NCBI GenBank assembly: GCA_006384855.1
Contig: VCJN01002542.1
Span: forward strand, 30,985 to 94,984
DNA: 64,000 nt
Direction of reading: 5' to 3'
Origin: Tetraselmis striata
Lineage: Eukaryota; Chlorophyta; Chlorodendrophyceae; Chlorodendrales; Chlorodendraceae
This document shows, piece by piece, positions 24,875-37,406 of the stretch. Under the pieces are notes generated by a model that was not told the DNA's origin, searched no databases, and saw nothing but the letters and a program-made list of their open reading frames with translations. Made by a program: the position numbers and the translations under genes. How positions within the stretch are numbered: the stretch's first letter is position 1; every line of letters begins with the position of its first letter.

Positions 24875-27438
24875 TCATGGGCAGCCGAGTATCGGTTCGA
24901 GTACACATAACAATTGAGGGTTTAGGCCGGGGGCGGGCACACCTTGGTACACGCCGCGGCTGGGGAGGGAGGAGCCGCGTGCCACCCACTCCTCGTCCAC
25001 CGCGACGTACTTGATGAAGTGCTGCGTCTCCGGCTTGGGCGCCTTCTTGCGGCCCGTGGTGGGGACGGAGGCACGGACGGTGTACGTGATGTGCAGCATG
25101 CCGTTGGGCGTCTGCACCACACTGGGGTGGTCGAAGCCCGACATCGTGTCGTGGCTCACGCTGTACCCGCCCAGCTCGTGCCCGTCTGCGCGCCACACAG
25201 CGCATTGGCGTCATCGCACCCCGTCACGTCGAATGGGTGCTGCCAGCTGCAGGTATAGCAGCAGCGGGGCAGGGACCGGTTTCGGAATATTTTCAAGCTC
25301 AGTAACAATGACATTGATTGCCTCGCATTGTCACGCCGCCATGCCATTCGCTACATATCAGCCAGCGTGTCAAACAACATAACGAGCAACTCCACTCTTA
25401 GTAACGCAATGCCGCAATGTCATCCGCCGTTATGAATGCGATTTCGTACTTGCTGCTATATAAGTGCCTATTCGATGTCGGCATAAGGTCATCTTGTCAC
25501 TGCCACTACAGTATCATTTTCTAGGGGCATATTGGCCGACAATAAGAGGGGCGCTCCACCCATTGCGTGATCGTCAACGCACATCACATTTGGCTGTGCT
25601 GGTTTGTAATGTGAGGTGCGATGCGGCGCAATGCCACTCGCAAATCCGCAATCAAAGTCGAATAATAAGACAAACGACGGTTTCGGAGCATTCCGCATCC
25701 GTGGATGTGTTAAAGGCACCAAGTGCTTCGTTTTCCGGTCATGGTTTCGAAACGCCAATCGGCAGTGGACTGTAATGGAACTTTACATTTTACACCAGCA
25801 TTTGCCACAGATGCTGTCGCGGCGGGTGCGTTGTCTGGCCGGGCGCGGTTCATCAGGCAGTATGGTAGCGGAGGCGGGATATTACAGCGAGCAGTAGAGG
25901 AAAGCGCAGATGGGTACTAGGTATTGGTAGGGCGCTCTTCCTGGCAAGCTCCAGGTCGCGGACATGGGGCGCATGCAATGGGGCGCAATGCCACTCGCAT
26001 ATCCGCAATCAAAATCGAATAATAAAACAAACGACGGTTTCGGAGCATTCCGCATCGATCAATGTGTTAGACACACCGATTGCTTGGTTCCCAGGTCATG
26101 GTTTCGGAGCGCTCTTCGACGGTGGACTGTACGCTGAGATAACACCAGCATTTGCCACAGATGCTGTCGCGGCGGGTGCGTTGTCTGGCCGGGCGCGGTT
26201 CATCGGGCAGTATGGTGGCGGAGGCGGGATATGACAGCGAGCAGTAGAGGAAAGCGCAGATGGGTACTAGGTATTGGTAGGGCGCTCTTCCTGGCAAGCT
26301 CCAGGTCGCGGACATGGGGCGCATGCAATGGGGCGCAATGCCACTCGCAAATCCGCAATCAAAATCGAATAATAAAACAAACGACGGTTTCGGAGCATTC
26401 CGCATCGATCAATGTGTTAGACACACCGATTGCTTGGTTCCCAGGTCATGGTTTCGGAGCGCTCTTCGACGGTGGACTGTACGCTGAGATAACACCAGCA
26501 TTTGCCACAGCTGCTGTCGCGGCGGGTGCTTTGTCTGGCCGGGCGCGGTTCATCGGGCAGTATGGTGGCGGAGGCGGGATATGACAGCGAGCAGTAGAGG
26601 AAAGCGCAGCCGGGTACTAGGTACTGGTAGGGCGCTCTTCCTGGCGAGCTCCAGGTTGCGCATGACGTGGGGCGCATGTCATGGGGCGCAATGCCACTCG
26701 CAAATCCGCAATCGAAATCGAATACACGGAATAAAGTGAACCGCGGTTTCGGAGCGTTCAACATTTGTGAATGTGTTAAAGGCATCAATTGCCATGTTTG
26801 CTGGTAACGGTTTCGGAGTGTTAATCGGCGGTAAATTCTCTCAGATAAGGCTTTTTTGCCATTTTTTGCCACCCGCATTTTTTGCCACTGCGATTGTAAC
26901 GGGTGTGTTGTCCTGGCGGGTGTGCTTTATCGCGTAGTACTGTAGCGGAGGTACATGACAGCGGTCATCAGTAGGGGACAGTGCGGTCGGGCAGGTGCTG
27001 GTTGAGGGCGCTTACTGGCCAGCTCCAGGTCGCGGACGTGCGCGAAGATGGCGCCCTTGGCGTCCAGCGAGACCGCGATGGACAGTGGGGACTTGACCGT
27101 CTTGCCGGGCGCATTGAAGTGGTTCACAAACACGATCGCCACGTTTCCTGTGACGGGAGTGGGGCGGCGCAGGCGGTCAGCAGCAGGCGCTTTTCTGCTG
27201 CGTATTCCCGGTTTACACCTTTACGGCTGCGGTGAATGTCTCGTATCCTTTCAAATAGCTACCAACACGTCACGGGCGTAGATGGCTCTTCTAGTTTATT
27301 TGCAAGCAGCAGCAGCAGCAGCAGCAGCAGCACTGGCAGCGCAGCGAATGCCAAGTACGCATTTTGTCATCCAAAATCAAATAAACAAACTGGTCAAGAT
27401 GCTAAAGTGCACACCCTCATGTGTGGTACACTGGTACG

Positions 27439-27481
<43 letters not shown>

Positions 27482-30000
27482 TTCATTGTATAATAAGGAA
27501 ATTTGCTGATTATGTCTGCATTTACCCAAAGACCCTCAAGCATGGCACAATGCGTTCCGTTGTCCGCAATCCTGCATTTGTGATATACATGTCAGTGATA
27601 GGGGGGGGGGGGGGGGGGGGGGGGGGTCGCTGTCGCGGGCTTATGCTGGGCTTACCGGAGGCCAGGAGCGTGGCGGAGTAGGAAGCGATGCCGGAGTTGG
27701 GGATGTCAGTGCGGACCGAGGCGCCCCATGTCCTGCGGGGCAATGTGCCGCCTCCCCATCAGGAGGCAGAGTATCGCCTGCGAGAATGCCCACAGCTTCC
27801 GCTATTTTCGCCACCATCATCTCTTGGCGCTGCCGAGGCGGATGGTCCCGGCGCAACTTTTCCCGCTTTGTCCCTACTAACATCCACCACATATACCACG
27901 CGCTGACAGCATTGCTCCCGATGACGCCACGCGATCCGATTTCAGATGCATGTGTCATGTTCACTACTGCTACTGTTGGAAGCGCAAGTGGCGCTGCAAT
28001 AAAGTTCGGAAAGCCGGTTCCCGCGCGCGTGTTCCAAAGAAGCGGGGCTCGATCTGCGGCGCCACCCCCAGCGCCTGTTTCCCCAGGCAGTGCCGCTGAG
28101 TAACGTGTGTGTCCGCAATGCTCCGAAACCAGCCTTGTACTAACCAGGTAACGATACCTAACAGAGGTCAGCTAAAACGTCAATCCCATGCCGCCGCCAA
28201 TACGCAGAATTTGGCACTCGATAATTTCTCTCATATTGCGAAATTATGCAGCGAAGGTGATTGCACCCCCATTGAGGCAGATGTCATTACGATGATCCCA
28301 GAAGGGCGTAGGGAAGGAGGAGGTGTGTGTGCCCGTGAGGGGGAGAGGGGGGGGGCACTCACTTGCCACCGTCGGTTGAGGTCCTCATGCGCAGCGTGTC
28401 GCTCGACGGCGGCGACAGGTACGCGACCACGCTGCCGTCGCGCAGCGCCACCACCGCGGGACCGGAGTGCCCCGCGTCGCCCGGGGGCTCGATCTCCGCC
28501 TCGCGCCAGCTGACGGCGTGGTCGTCCGACAGCAGCGCGACGGCGGCCGCCTCGCCCGTACCGGGATCGCGCTCCCGCAGGATGGGCAGGAGGTAGTCCT
28601 AAAACGCGGGGCGGGGGAAGAGGGGCGAGGGCGAGTGGGCATGTCATGTCATGTCATGGCAAATCATGTCACATGTCATGTCATGTCATGGGATATAAGC
28701 CATGTGTCATGCCATGCCATGCCATGCGATGTCATGTCATGTAATGTCACACGTCACATGTCATGTCATGTCAAACGTCATGTCACATATCACATGTCAT
28801 ATGTCACATGTCATGTCACATGAATGTCACATGTCATGTCATGGCATATATGCCATGTCTCATGTCATGCCATGCCATGCCATACCATGACATGACATGT
28901 CATGTCACATGTCATGTCAAACGTCATGCCGCATGTTATATGTCATATGTCACATGTCATGTCACATGTCATGTCATGGTATATATGCCATGTCTCATGT
29001 CATGCCATGCCATGCCATACCATGACATGTCATGTCATGTCAAACGTCATGCCGCATGTCATATGTCATATGTCATGGGCTGCCCCAACGCTGGTGCGCC
29101 CAGAGATTCATTCTCATGCTCGCAAGGCTTTGGGTTCATCATTCGCATGCGATCATCTTCATCCAGCTTGCATCCATTCGGCCGTTGCATGGCTACTCGC
29201 AACACCCCCCCCCCCCCCCCCCCCCGCCGCCCCGCGCCCCTATTGTCGCTCGTCGCACAGCAATGTCCGCACCTGGCTCGTGGGGCGCAGCACGTTTCCG
29301 AAGCTGCGGCAGCCGGGGTGGACGTAGATCTGCTCCGGCCACGTCCAGCTCGCACCTGCAGGGGAGGTGGCGCGCCCGAGCGGGCGAGGGATGGGGGGAG
29401 GGAGTGGGAGGGCATCCACGTCAGCATTGCGCCATGGTCTGGTGGTGGATAGAATGCCGCAGGTAGGCTGCGGCCTCCCTCCCCCTCCTCACCCTTTCTA
29501 TGACACCCCAATCCCAAGCCAATCCGCACTTTCCTTCGCTGCGCCATCGATGGGCATCTATGCGTGGACAGCTATGGTGCTTGTGACTTTCCGCGCTGCA
29601 TGACGGCACTCACAAATCCGCGATTATAGATGAGCAGAAATATCACGAAAGCAAGGGTGCCAAACGCTCCATATGAGGGGGTGGATTTGGGGGTTGCAGT
29701 TGGTGGCTTTGCTGGCGATGGATTAATGCTCCAAAACCATTACCAGCGAAACCATTATCACCACTATCGAAACGGTGATGGTTTCGGAGCATCAATCCAT
29801 CGCCAGCAAAGCTACCAACTGCTGCCCCCAAATCCACCCGCTCATATGGAGCGCTCGGCACCCTTGATCACCTATTGGAATCATCAGCTAGGCATACCCC
29901 CCCCCCCCCCCCAAGCAGCGAGGCAGCATGGCTTATTGGATCATCGCGCCGTGCGCACTGCGCAGTTGCCGATGCTACAGAGATGTGTGTGAGTGAGTGA

Positions 30001-30037
<37 letters not shown>

Positions 30038-32646
30038 ATAGAGTCCGGCAGTAAAGGGGGGGGGGGGGGGGAGGGGACGGCGGGCACCGCACCGTGGTCT
30101 TTGGAGGAGATCATGTAGAGGTAGTACATTGTCTTGTCGATGAAGCCGGTGTAGATGACCCGGAACGCCTGCACAGGCGGGTCCACACGGGGCCGCATGA
30201 GGCGGATACTCACGGGGGTCGCGCTGCTACCCCTTCCCTTTGCTTCCCCCCCCCCCCCAACCCCGATCTTTGCCATCCTCACAGCGGGACACAGCCAGGA
30301 TCAGTGGTGCTAAGGTCGCTCAAAGTCAAGCTGATCAGCTTGGCAAGTTTTGCCAACCTGATGCTTGCGTCACGTCAAAGCGATCCTCAAGACCCATGGA
30401 ACTTCCGGGGTCGCATACTGAAGCGCCTGAAGCTAAGTTTGGCGTAAGAATGCAACTTTGGTACGCCGATTGACGCTTGGCCTTAAGGGAAGCGTGGAAG
30501 ATGACCACATGAAGACGACACAATCGGAACACGTGCCCATTAGGGGTGCCGAACCGACTATCAGAACCAAATTATTTGCTCTCAGAAATGGGGTGCTAGC
30601 GAAGGTTCATAACGATCGTAAATATATCGTGGTGTGTTTGTCTAAATTGGACCAAGAAGGGCAAAGCGCGTTCGTATTGTTTCTATTCTTCTTGTCACCC
30701 GTACACGTTGAATTGACGTAGTTTTACGTGGTTCCACTGGGGCTGGCCACTTCCAGGCGCTCAGCCACCCCCCTCCCCCCCCCCGGGGTAAGAGCGAAGT
30801 CGAACTCTAACACCGTCACGATGCTGCCATCAGAAGCGGAACTTTTGCCCATGCAGTTGAGTTCAGCCAGCTCGAGGTGGCGTTACGCATGACCCTGGCC
30901 GCGGCGGCTCACGTCGGCGTGCGCGTCGTAGAAGAGCACGGGGTCCTGCGCCTTGTGGTGGATGTTGCCGCTGTGGTTCTCCACCGCCGGCTGCGGCGCG
31001 CTCCACTGGCTGCCGCGCTCCCAGCCCTCCGTGGCGCCGGGGTTGAGGCCGGTGCGGATGCGGCGCGCGTACAGGTTGCCCGACGCCGTGGCAAACACCA
31101 TCAGCATGACGCCCTCCGGGTGGTACGCCAGCCGGCTTGCGGTGGGGACCTACGAGAGGAGGGGGAGGGGGGGGGGAACAGCGATGCCAAACTGAGTACG
31201 TGATAATATAATGGGCCATACTATGTACTGATACCGTATTAACGGTTAAAACTCACGCAGTAATTATCCCTTTTTATAAGGTGTTTCTGTTAAAACAGTT
31301 ATCAACACCTATAATTTTTATGATTATATTTAATCTAGACGGGGGGCGGGGGCCGGAGGGGGGGGGGGGGGGGGGTTCGATGGCGCAGCACCCGCGCGTC
31401 CGCCTTGTCGCACCCACCTCCAGGCGCTGCGCCCCGTTGGCGTGCGTCACCGTCGGGCCGTGGATGAAGGCGAGGAAGGGGCCGATGTCCTGCAGTCCCG
31501 TCGCCCTCACCGCCATCATCTTCCCATGCGTCTGCCCAAGCGCCGAGGCGAGCCACGGCATTACACCCTCAGCGAGGCTGGCCTCTCGTCCCGCCAACGT
31601 TTGGCCTGTTTTATAGGGTTCTGAGGTTAACAGTACCTCGGCACTGGGGTTGCTTGGAAAGGGGGGGGGGGGGGTGCTCACCCGGATCACGTCGGACTGG
31701 AAGTCCTTCACAGCGTCCACGCGGTGCAGCTCGGCCCGCCCCGCGCCATATATCTCCCCATCGATGAGCCTACGCCGCCGATGAACCAGGTCAGCACCGA
31801 GGCACCGTCCTTTATATCCCGCTACCAGCGCCGACGTGGCACCTGTGCGCATGCGCTATCGGCGGGTCGAATTGCGGGCGTGTGTGTTTGGTGGTGGTGG
31901 GTGGGGGGGCGGGGGGGGGGGGGGGGGGGGGGGGGGGCTCACTGGGGGATGTCGATTTCGAGCGCGCCTGGCAGGACCTTCGGGCTCATCCACGACGCGA
32001 CGGGCTGCTCCGAGTTCACTGCGACCGGGGGCGGGCGGCACGAGCGGCGCCGTCAGTGCCAGGCTGCCAGGCGAGTCGGGGCCAAGGGCGCGCGCGCCGG
32101 CCGCCCCCAAGCTATCGCTTATTAGCGGTCCAATATGGGCTCGTGTTCATGCGCGACATGCGTGTTTATATGTGCGTTCGTCGCGCGCATACCCTCCACG
32201 GACTTGGCGGGGTCGAGGGTGTTGGGCGGCAGCCGGCCTTTGTGCGTGCGCCCCGTGAACACGCCCACCGGAGCGGGCTTGCCGATCTGCGGCGGGCCAC
32301 ACCAGCTGGAGTCAGCGGCCGTCAGGGTACGGGTTGGCGGGTTATATCAAAGGGGTGTGGAGGGGGGGAGGGGGGGAGGGGGTTAAGCGAGCGAACAGCG
32401 TGGATACACCTCCTGACTAAACAAAAATACAACTGCCGCTGGGGAAACCTGCTTGAACGCCAGCGCCGCGAGCACAGTGAACAGCATCATGCCCAGCACG
32501 GTGGCCGCCACGCAGGGCACGGTCATGCTGCGCTCGATGTCCTCCCAGCAGTCCGTGCCGCCCTCGGGGTCCTCCGCCTTCGCGTCGCGCTTGCGCGCGT
32601 TCGCTGGCGCTGGGCCGCCGCTACTATTCTCACCCGCGGGCGACAT
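24875..32646 (-). CDS. Membrane-anchored BNR/Asp-box (sialidase-like) beta-propeller protein
   Basis: Twelve exons in phase: 32449-32646, 32193-32286, 31943-32018, 31682-31769, 31418-31567, 30913-31149, 30093-30168, 29273-29355, 28363-28598, 27656-27732, 27016-27147, 24875-25185; 585 residues. The N-terminus is cytosolic-like and acidic, then one membrane segment (AATVLGMMLFTVLAALAF), so the propeller should face the secretory lumen or outside. Three Asp boxes (S-x-D-x-G-x-x-W) are visible: SKDHGASW (split by an intron), SDDHAVSW and STDGGKTW (split by an intron). VFVNHFN and HPSVVQTPNGMLHITYT match the C-terminal half of bacterial and plant BNR proteins. The catalytic Arg triad could not be assigned, so hydrolase activity is unproven. 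The fifth-exon acceptor is the least certain. An upstream in-frame ATG at 32715 is an alternative start. Confidence 0.85.
25626..27045 (-). repeat. About 350-bp tandem array derived from an exon-intron boundary
   Basis: Units begin at the anchor GCGCAATGCCACTCGC near 25626, 25983, 26333 and 26686 (periods 357, 350 and 353 bp). The array fills the last intron of the sialidase-like gene. Each full unit ends with sequence homologous to the real boundary at 26930-27045, including about 20-25 bp of coding sequence (AGCTCCAGGTCGCGGAC on the plus strand). The motif GGTTTCGGAGC occurs up to twice per unit. The real donor at 27015 reads GTAAGC, while the copies read GGAAGAG. Confidence 0.85.
27303..27333. 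repeat. AGC trinucleotide microsatellite
   Basis: About nine AGC units in the intron between exons 10 and 11 of the sialidase-like gene. A CA dinucleotide tract follows at about 27442-27480. Confidence 0.8.
28645..29085. repeat. Degenerate CATGT pentanucleotide tract
   Basis: About 440 bp built from CATGT/CATGC-type pentamers with two longer internal repeats (around 28845-28930 and 28975-29060). It lies in the intron between exons 8 and 9 of the sialidase-like gene. The frames that read Met-Ser-Cys-His-Val repeats are products of this tract. Confidence 0.85.
29650..29866. mobile_element. Foldback (MITE-like) inverted-repeat element
   Basis: Two arms of about 85-90 bp are imperfect reverse complements, about 29653-29740 and 29779-29866, with a spacer of about 35 bp. 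The outer ends read GGGTGCCAAACGCTCCATATGA and the complement of TCATATGGAGCGCTCGGCACCC. The right arm carries GGTTTCGGAGC at 29780 and the left arm a one-base variant. It lies in the intron between exons 7 and 8 of the sialidase-like gene. No coding capacity is seen; a non-autonomous DNA element is the simplest reading. Confidence 0.7.
30001..30036. repeat. GT dinucleotide microsatellite
   Basis: A run of GT units preceded by GAGT units, followed by a G-run at 30057-30071, inside the intron after exon 7 of the sialidase-like gene. Confidence 0.8.
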
Positions 32647-32715
32647 ACCGCGCCGTTCCCCCCCCCGGCGCGGCGCTGACGACTGCGCAGGGCTGTTACA
32701 GTATGCACCAAACAA

Positions 32716-35089
32716 CCAGCTACGTGGCGCAGCGAGCGTTGAGGGCTAGGTGAACAGGCCGAGAAGCTACGATCGCATTGTCAGCGATCTCCGACGACGG
32801 CCAGCGATAGTGCCCACCAGAACTGTCCTCGCCCGATCACCTGACAGGGCGCGGCACGGCAGGCGGAGACATGTTGACGCGGTACTTATAGCAGCTCGCA
32901 GCCAGCGCGTTACGCGAAGCGCCGTGCCGCGGGCGATCGCGCCCCGGTACGGTACCCTGTACACCTTCAGTTGCTAAATTCCTGCTTTCGGAATACTTTA
33001 TCCTGAATGTATGTCTACAAATACATAACGTACTACGTCTACGACAGTTGCCGGACGTTTCAATATTAAAGGTAGTTGTCCCCGGCGGGTAAAAAGTTCA
33101 ATCCAAACTGTACGGGTGAGCGGCGGATCAACCAACCGATCGTCAGAGGACGGCGGCATCTCGCGTCGCCCACGAGCATCCGTCGGTATGGCTCGCGGGT
33201 TTTCCACCCCGTCTTACTTGATGAACATCCGCCTCAACGGTTGCTATATCGCGCTGCCATTGCGCTGGCATATAGGCATGTGCAGGCAGTCCTTTCCACC
33301 TAGAGAGCGGCCGTATCGGTCCGACTGCGCAGGCCGGATCGCGACGAGTAGCATTATCGCTCGACCCGTTGCGCGTGCAAACGGGCCACCAGCTGCGGTA
33401 TTGCGTAATCCTTACTCGGGACTCCTTTTTGCAAGACAATTCATGACAGTGAAGCAGTTACGCGCCGTCGTGATTTATGTATATCCATAGTGCACGAGTC
33501 GACGCAAAACAAAGACGGCAGAGCATACTCGCACAGGATTAAAACCTGAAAGTGCCATTCATCTGACGAGGAAAGTCGCGGGAGGGTAGACAGCGGCAGA
33601 GTGGCAGCGGCTGCACAGGCTATGCACCATATGCAGCAAGATCTAGTCTGTAGGAGGCCATATACCTCTCGGGAACAGGTACATCGATCTGCTACAAAGT
33701 ACACTGTTTTTGATCCGTGCACCACATGCTGCCGCATATGGCTTCTCATTAAGACTTGTCACTGAGCATGACACTGAACTAGCAAGATTAATTGCAACAA
33801 ACTGTGATCGTACCATTAACGGGATACAATATCGCAAGCTGCTGGCTGGCAGTCTTTGAACGTCCATAGGGCAGTTAAACGACATTCGATGATCTCAGCA
33901 CACCCTAGCTAAGATGGATCTGCCCAATGACGCGCCTGGCACAATCCCAGGTAAACAATGGATACAGACCCCTCTTGGCACAATGTATAGACTGCCGCTT
34001 CGCAACCACCGGCACCCATATCAATCGAGTACCAGTTGTTACAAATACCTGGCCCCACGAGGGCAGGACCGACATTCTGCTGACACACCTGGGAAACCGC
34101 ATATAGCTCTACAGCTGCGCATCATGCTGCCGCCCGATCGTGCGCTTGCACAGCTCTGCGTTTCTGCGGCCGCATTTTCCCCACATGAAATCGTTACTCG
34201 TACAACTCAAGAGCCGCGATATATAGCAAAAAGCCAAGCCAAGCCAGACCAACTGTGCCTCAGCAGGCACAGATAGCATGCCCACAATTTATAACCTGCC
34301 ACTGGCCCCCGACATGGACGCCAGCTGCGCTTGCAGGGCTACATGACAGCCCCTCTGACTCCCCGCCATGCGGCTAGAATGCCCTGAATTCAAAGTGCGC
34401 TGCACAGTCTGGCTGCCCTACATGTCCTTACATGAGAATGCAGGGAGCGCTAGTATGGCTGGCAAGCAGAGCACATGCCAAAATGTGGCTACAAATCGCT
34501 CGTGGTCTTTTCGCCCGACGGCTCAAGTAGAGGAAAAAGACTACATTTGGCATGGGCTTCGTACATGCCAGATCACCCCATTATCTGTGCACCGTACTCC
34601 GCCAATTCGTTGTTTGGGATCCGCAAATCCATTCAAGTCAATGCTACCACTCGGATAGCATCAAGCATCTGTGTGTATTGATTGAGGAAGGGAGCCCAGA
34701 GGGGGTGGAGGACGGGGATGGAGGACAGGGGGGCACAATGCAGGAGCAAGCCATTAATTTAATTTGCACCGTGGCATTGGGGGGTGGCCATTGATCGAAT
34801 TAGAGCTGAGGCAGCTAGCGCAGGCTCCAGCGTTTGGGCGAGGCGCTGGCTGATGGTGGGCGGGCGCTGCACTCCAGTGGCTGGGCCAGCCAGCGCCTCT
34901 GTCCCACCAGCCATCTTGAGGCCTTCAGGGTACGCCATCCAATGGCGGGCTGTCAGGGAGATATAAGAATAAACATTGGCGGGTGGCCGACCTGGGTGTT
35001 GATGAGTTGGGAACAGCCAGGGGTAGGAGAGCAGCATAGGCGGGTTTTGCGTGAAGGTGTCGGTGGAGCTAAGAGGGAAGGCGCCGCTC
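32716..35089. other. Intergenic region with unrecognised open frames
   Basis: About 2.4 kb between the sialidase-like promoter side and the isomerase 3' end. From about 33560 to 34680 composition is less GC rich than the neighbouring genes, with short frames on both strands (for example 33914-34276 plus, 33643-33885 minus) that resemble nothing I recognise. At about 34838-34900 a 12-bp stem (GAGGCGCTGGCT and its complement) could form a hairpin past the isomerase gene. Confidence 0.4.
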
Positions 35090-37406
35090 TCAGGTGCTGC
35101 CCTCCTCCGCCCACACGCGCCGGCTGACGTAGGCCACCCACAGCGTGGCGCCATCCTCTCCCGCGGTGAGATCCACCCCCGTGCCGGCCGGCAGGAAGAA
35201 CACGTCCCCGCGCGCAACGAGGGCGGGCGCCGCAGGGGCATCGGCGCCGGGGGCGCACGCGGAACCCGTGGCGGCGCCCTTCTGCACCAGCACGATCGCA
35301 GGGCTCGGCATGGCGGGCAGCTCGCCGACGCCGCCCGCTGGCAGGCGGACCGCCTCCAGCTCAAACTCCTCCATCGGGGGCGCGTAGCGCGTGGTGTGCG
35401 GCCGCACGGCATCGCCGGTCAGCACAGGCGGCGCGCCCTGCTCGTACGTCAGCATCTCTAGGAGCACCGGCACGTCCTTGAGCTTGGGCGTGCAGCCCGC
35501 GCGTACGACGTTGTCGCTCGTGGCCATCACCTCCATTAGCTCGCCTGCCGCCAGCACACGCCATCACGCCCGTCAGCAACCGCAGCGCTGAGGAGCACAC
35601 TACCTCCACACGGAGGTGTACTCCTGGCACCGGAGGATATACGGAACCCTGAATCCCAGTGTATGGGTAGTTGTGACAATTGCATCCAGTGGTGAATGGC
35701 CACAAGGTGAGTTCCGGCAGAGCCCCTTTTTTATCAACAGCGGGCAGCGGTGGTATGCCCCCCAACCCTAACCCCGCATGTCATGTTCAACTGTGCCTAT
35801 CCGAAGGGGGTGCCTCATCACCTCTGCCAAACACCCCTATATGCGCGGTGTGAAAGGGGCCCTCACCTGAGAGGTAAGCGTGCGGCTCGTTGGGGCCCAG
35901 GTAGATGGCGTGCCCCGCGGGCAGCTGCACAAAGTTGAGGAACCACACGCTGAGCACGCCCACGTCATGCGGGTAGTCCGCGTGCAGGCGCAGCGCGAGC
36001 GCCTCCTTGTCGCTGCGGGCGGCGGGCGCTGTGGCGCTCAGCCGGGCCACCAGGGCACCCACGCCGGTAGTGACCGCCTCGGGTGCGGCTGTCATGAGGG
36101 CGCCGTAGAGGGCGCGCAGTGCGGGCTTGGCCTCGGCGGGGGGCGCGGCCAGGTAAGCGTCCACAGCGGGACGGCCCACCACCTGCGCAATCTCCGGCAC
36201 ATCGGCAAGCGCGGCGACGAGCTCCGCCGCGGGCACAAAGCCGCAGAGCGCGGAGAAGTCGTCACTGAGCGCGACCGCCATCTCGGGCTTGTGGTTGGGG
36301 TCCTTGTAGATGTCTGGCGACGCGGCGTGCAGGGCGGCGGCGCGCCCCTTGTCGGGGTGCGCCTGGATAGAGAGCGCCGTCTGGACGGACAGCACCTTGA
36401 AAAGGAAGGGCAGGTCGTCGCCAAAGCGGGCAGCTACCTGACGGGTCGATGAGATAATGGCGGGGGGGGGGGGGGGGGGTCTCAGTCGGGGATGCTGAAG
36501 GGGGGAGACCAAGGGGCAGAATTCCCGAGAGTCCGCGACAGCGGAGAAACCCTTAAGAGCCGTGCGGCAGGCTGGCGCCCGCGAAGCCGGCAAGGCGAGG
36601 ATGCAGCGAATATACATGCCTGCACAGGGCCCCGAATGAGCTTAGCGGCCTGCTTGGCCACCCCGACGGCCGGAGCCGCCGGCCGCGTGAGGCTAATCGG
36701 CCGGCTCGCTAGTCGTCCCGAGAGGCCGAAGGGACAAGAGTGTCCGGAAGGGCTGTGTACGCCGTCATCGTCGCTCCAGCTGATCGCATATAACGCTAGT
36801 GGACATGGCGGCTAGCTTATGTTACTCGTGCTGCGGTAGCAGGCAGCACGCGTGGCAGCAAAGGTGTAATCCTTGGTTATCTTTCGTACGAGTACAGGTG
36901 GAGCGACCAACGGGGACGATGAGTCCAACCTCGTAAGCTATCCGACTCGTCGGCAACACTAGACGAGCTGATACCGGTGGGAAGCTACGGAAGCTGGGGA
37001 GTACAGGATGAGAGGCGCGGAGTCCCACCTTCTGACCCATGGCGACGACCGGGTTTGCGGCGATCCAGTCGCGCAGGGAGGCGCCGCTGTCGGCGAGGGT
37101 GGAGGGCCCGCTGGGGTGTGTCCCCATCCACAGCTCCGCGTAGCGCCGCTCGCCGTCCACCGAGCCACCCGCGGCTGCCACAAGGCCCGCCACCTCGCTG
37201 TCCTCCGCAAGCCTGCCCCACGCGTAGTTCTGCGCGGCGCAGCGGAGCGCTATAATCGGGGAGGCCTCCGGCTCTGCGGCGGTGGTGGAGGCATTGGTAT
37301 TCATATGGGTACGGGTACCACCGGCGCTCGAGGGCGACATCGGCGGCTCCACCGGCCCGCGTGCCACGGCGGGCGGCGCGGGCGACGCCTCGACGAGGGT
37401 GCTCAT
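35090..37406 (-). CDS. MPI: Mannose-6-phosphate isomerase (type I, zinc)
   Basis: Interconverts fructose-6-phosphate and mannose-6-phosphate, feeding GDP-mannose, glycoprotein and ascorbate synthesis; normally cytosolic. Three exons, 37029-37406, 35867-36437 and 35090-35544, join in phase to 467 residues, close to the eukaryotic family length. The type I signature is clear: NYAWG, AELWMGTHPSGPS, DLPFLFKVLSV, SIQAHPDK (Gln and His zinc ligands), HKPEMAVAL (Glu ligand) and PNEPHAYLSGE (last His ligand, across intron 2), then MATSDNVVRAG and GDVFFLPAG. The first ~45 residues are a Pro/Ala/Thr-rich extension not expected in the core family and could be a targeting or linker segment. A C-run sits just upstream of the exon 2 acceptor. 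Confidence 0.95.

Noticed and set aside
28702-29327. Frames encoding Met-Ser-Cys-His-Val repeats
   Set aside because: They arise from the CATGT pentanucleotide tract inside an intron and have no protein-like composition.
33560-34680. A possible gene remnant of foreign origin, based on composition
   Set aside because: No frame gives recognisable similarity and short frames occur on both strands; composition alone is not enough.
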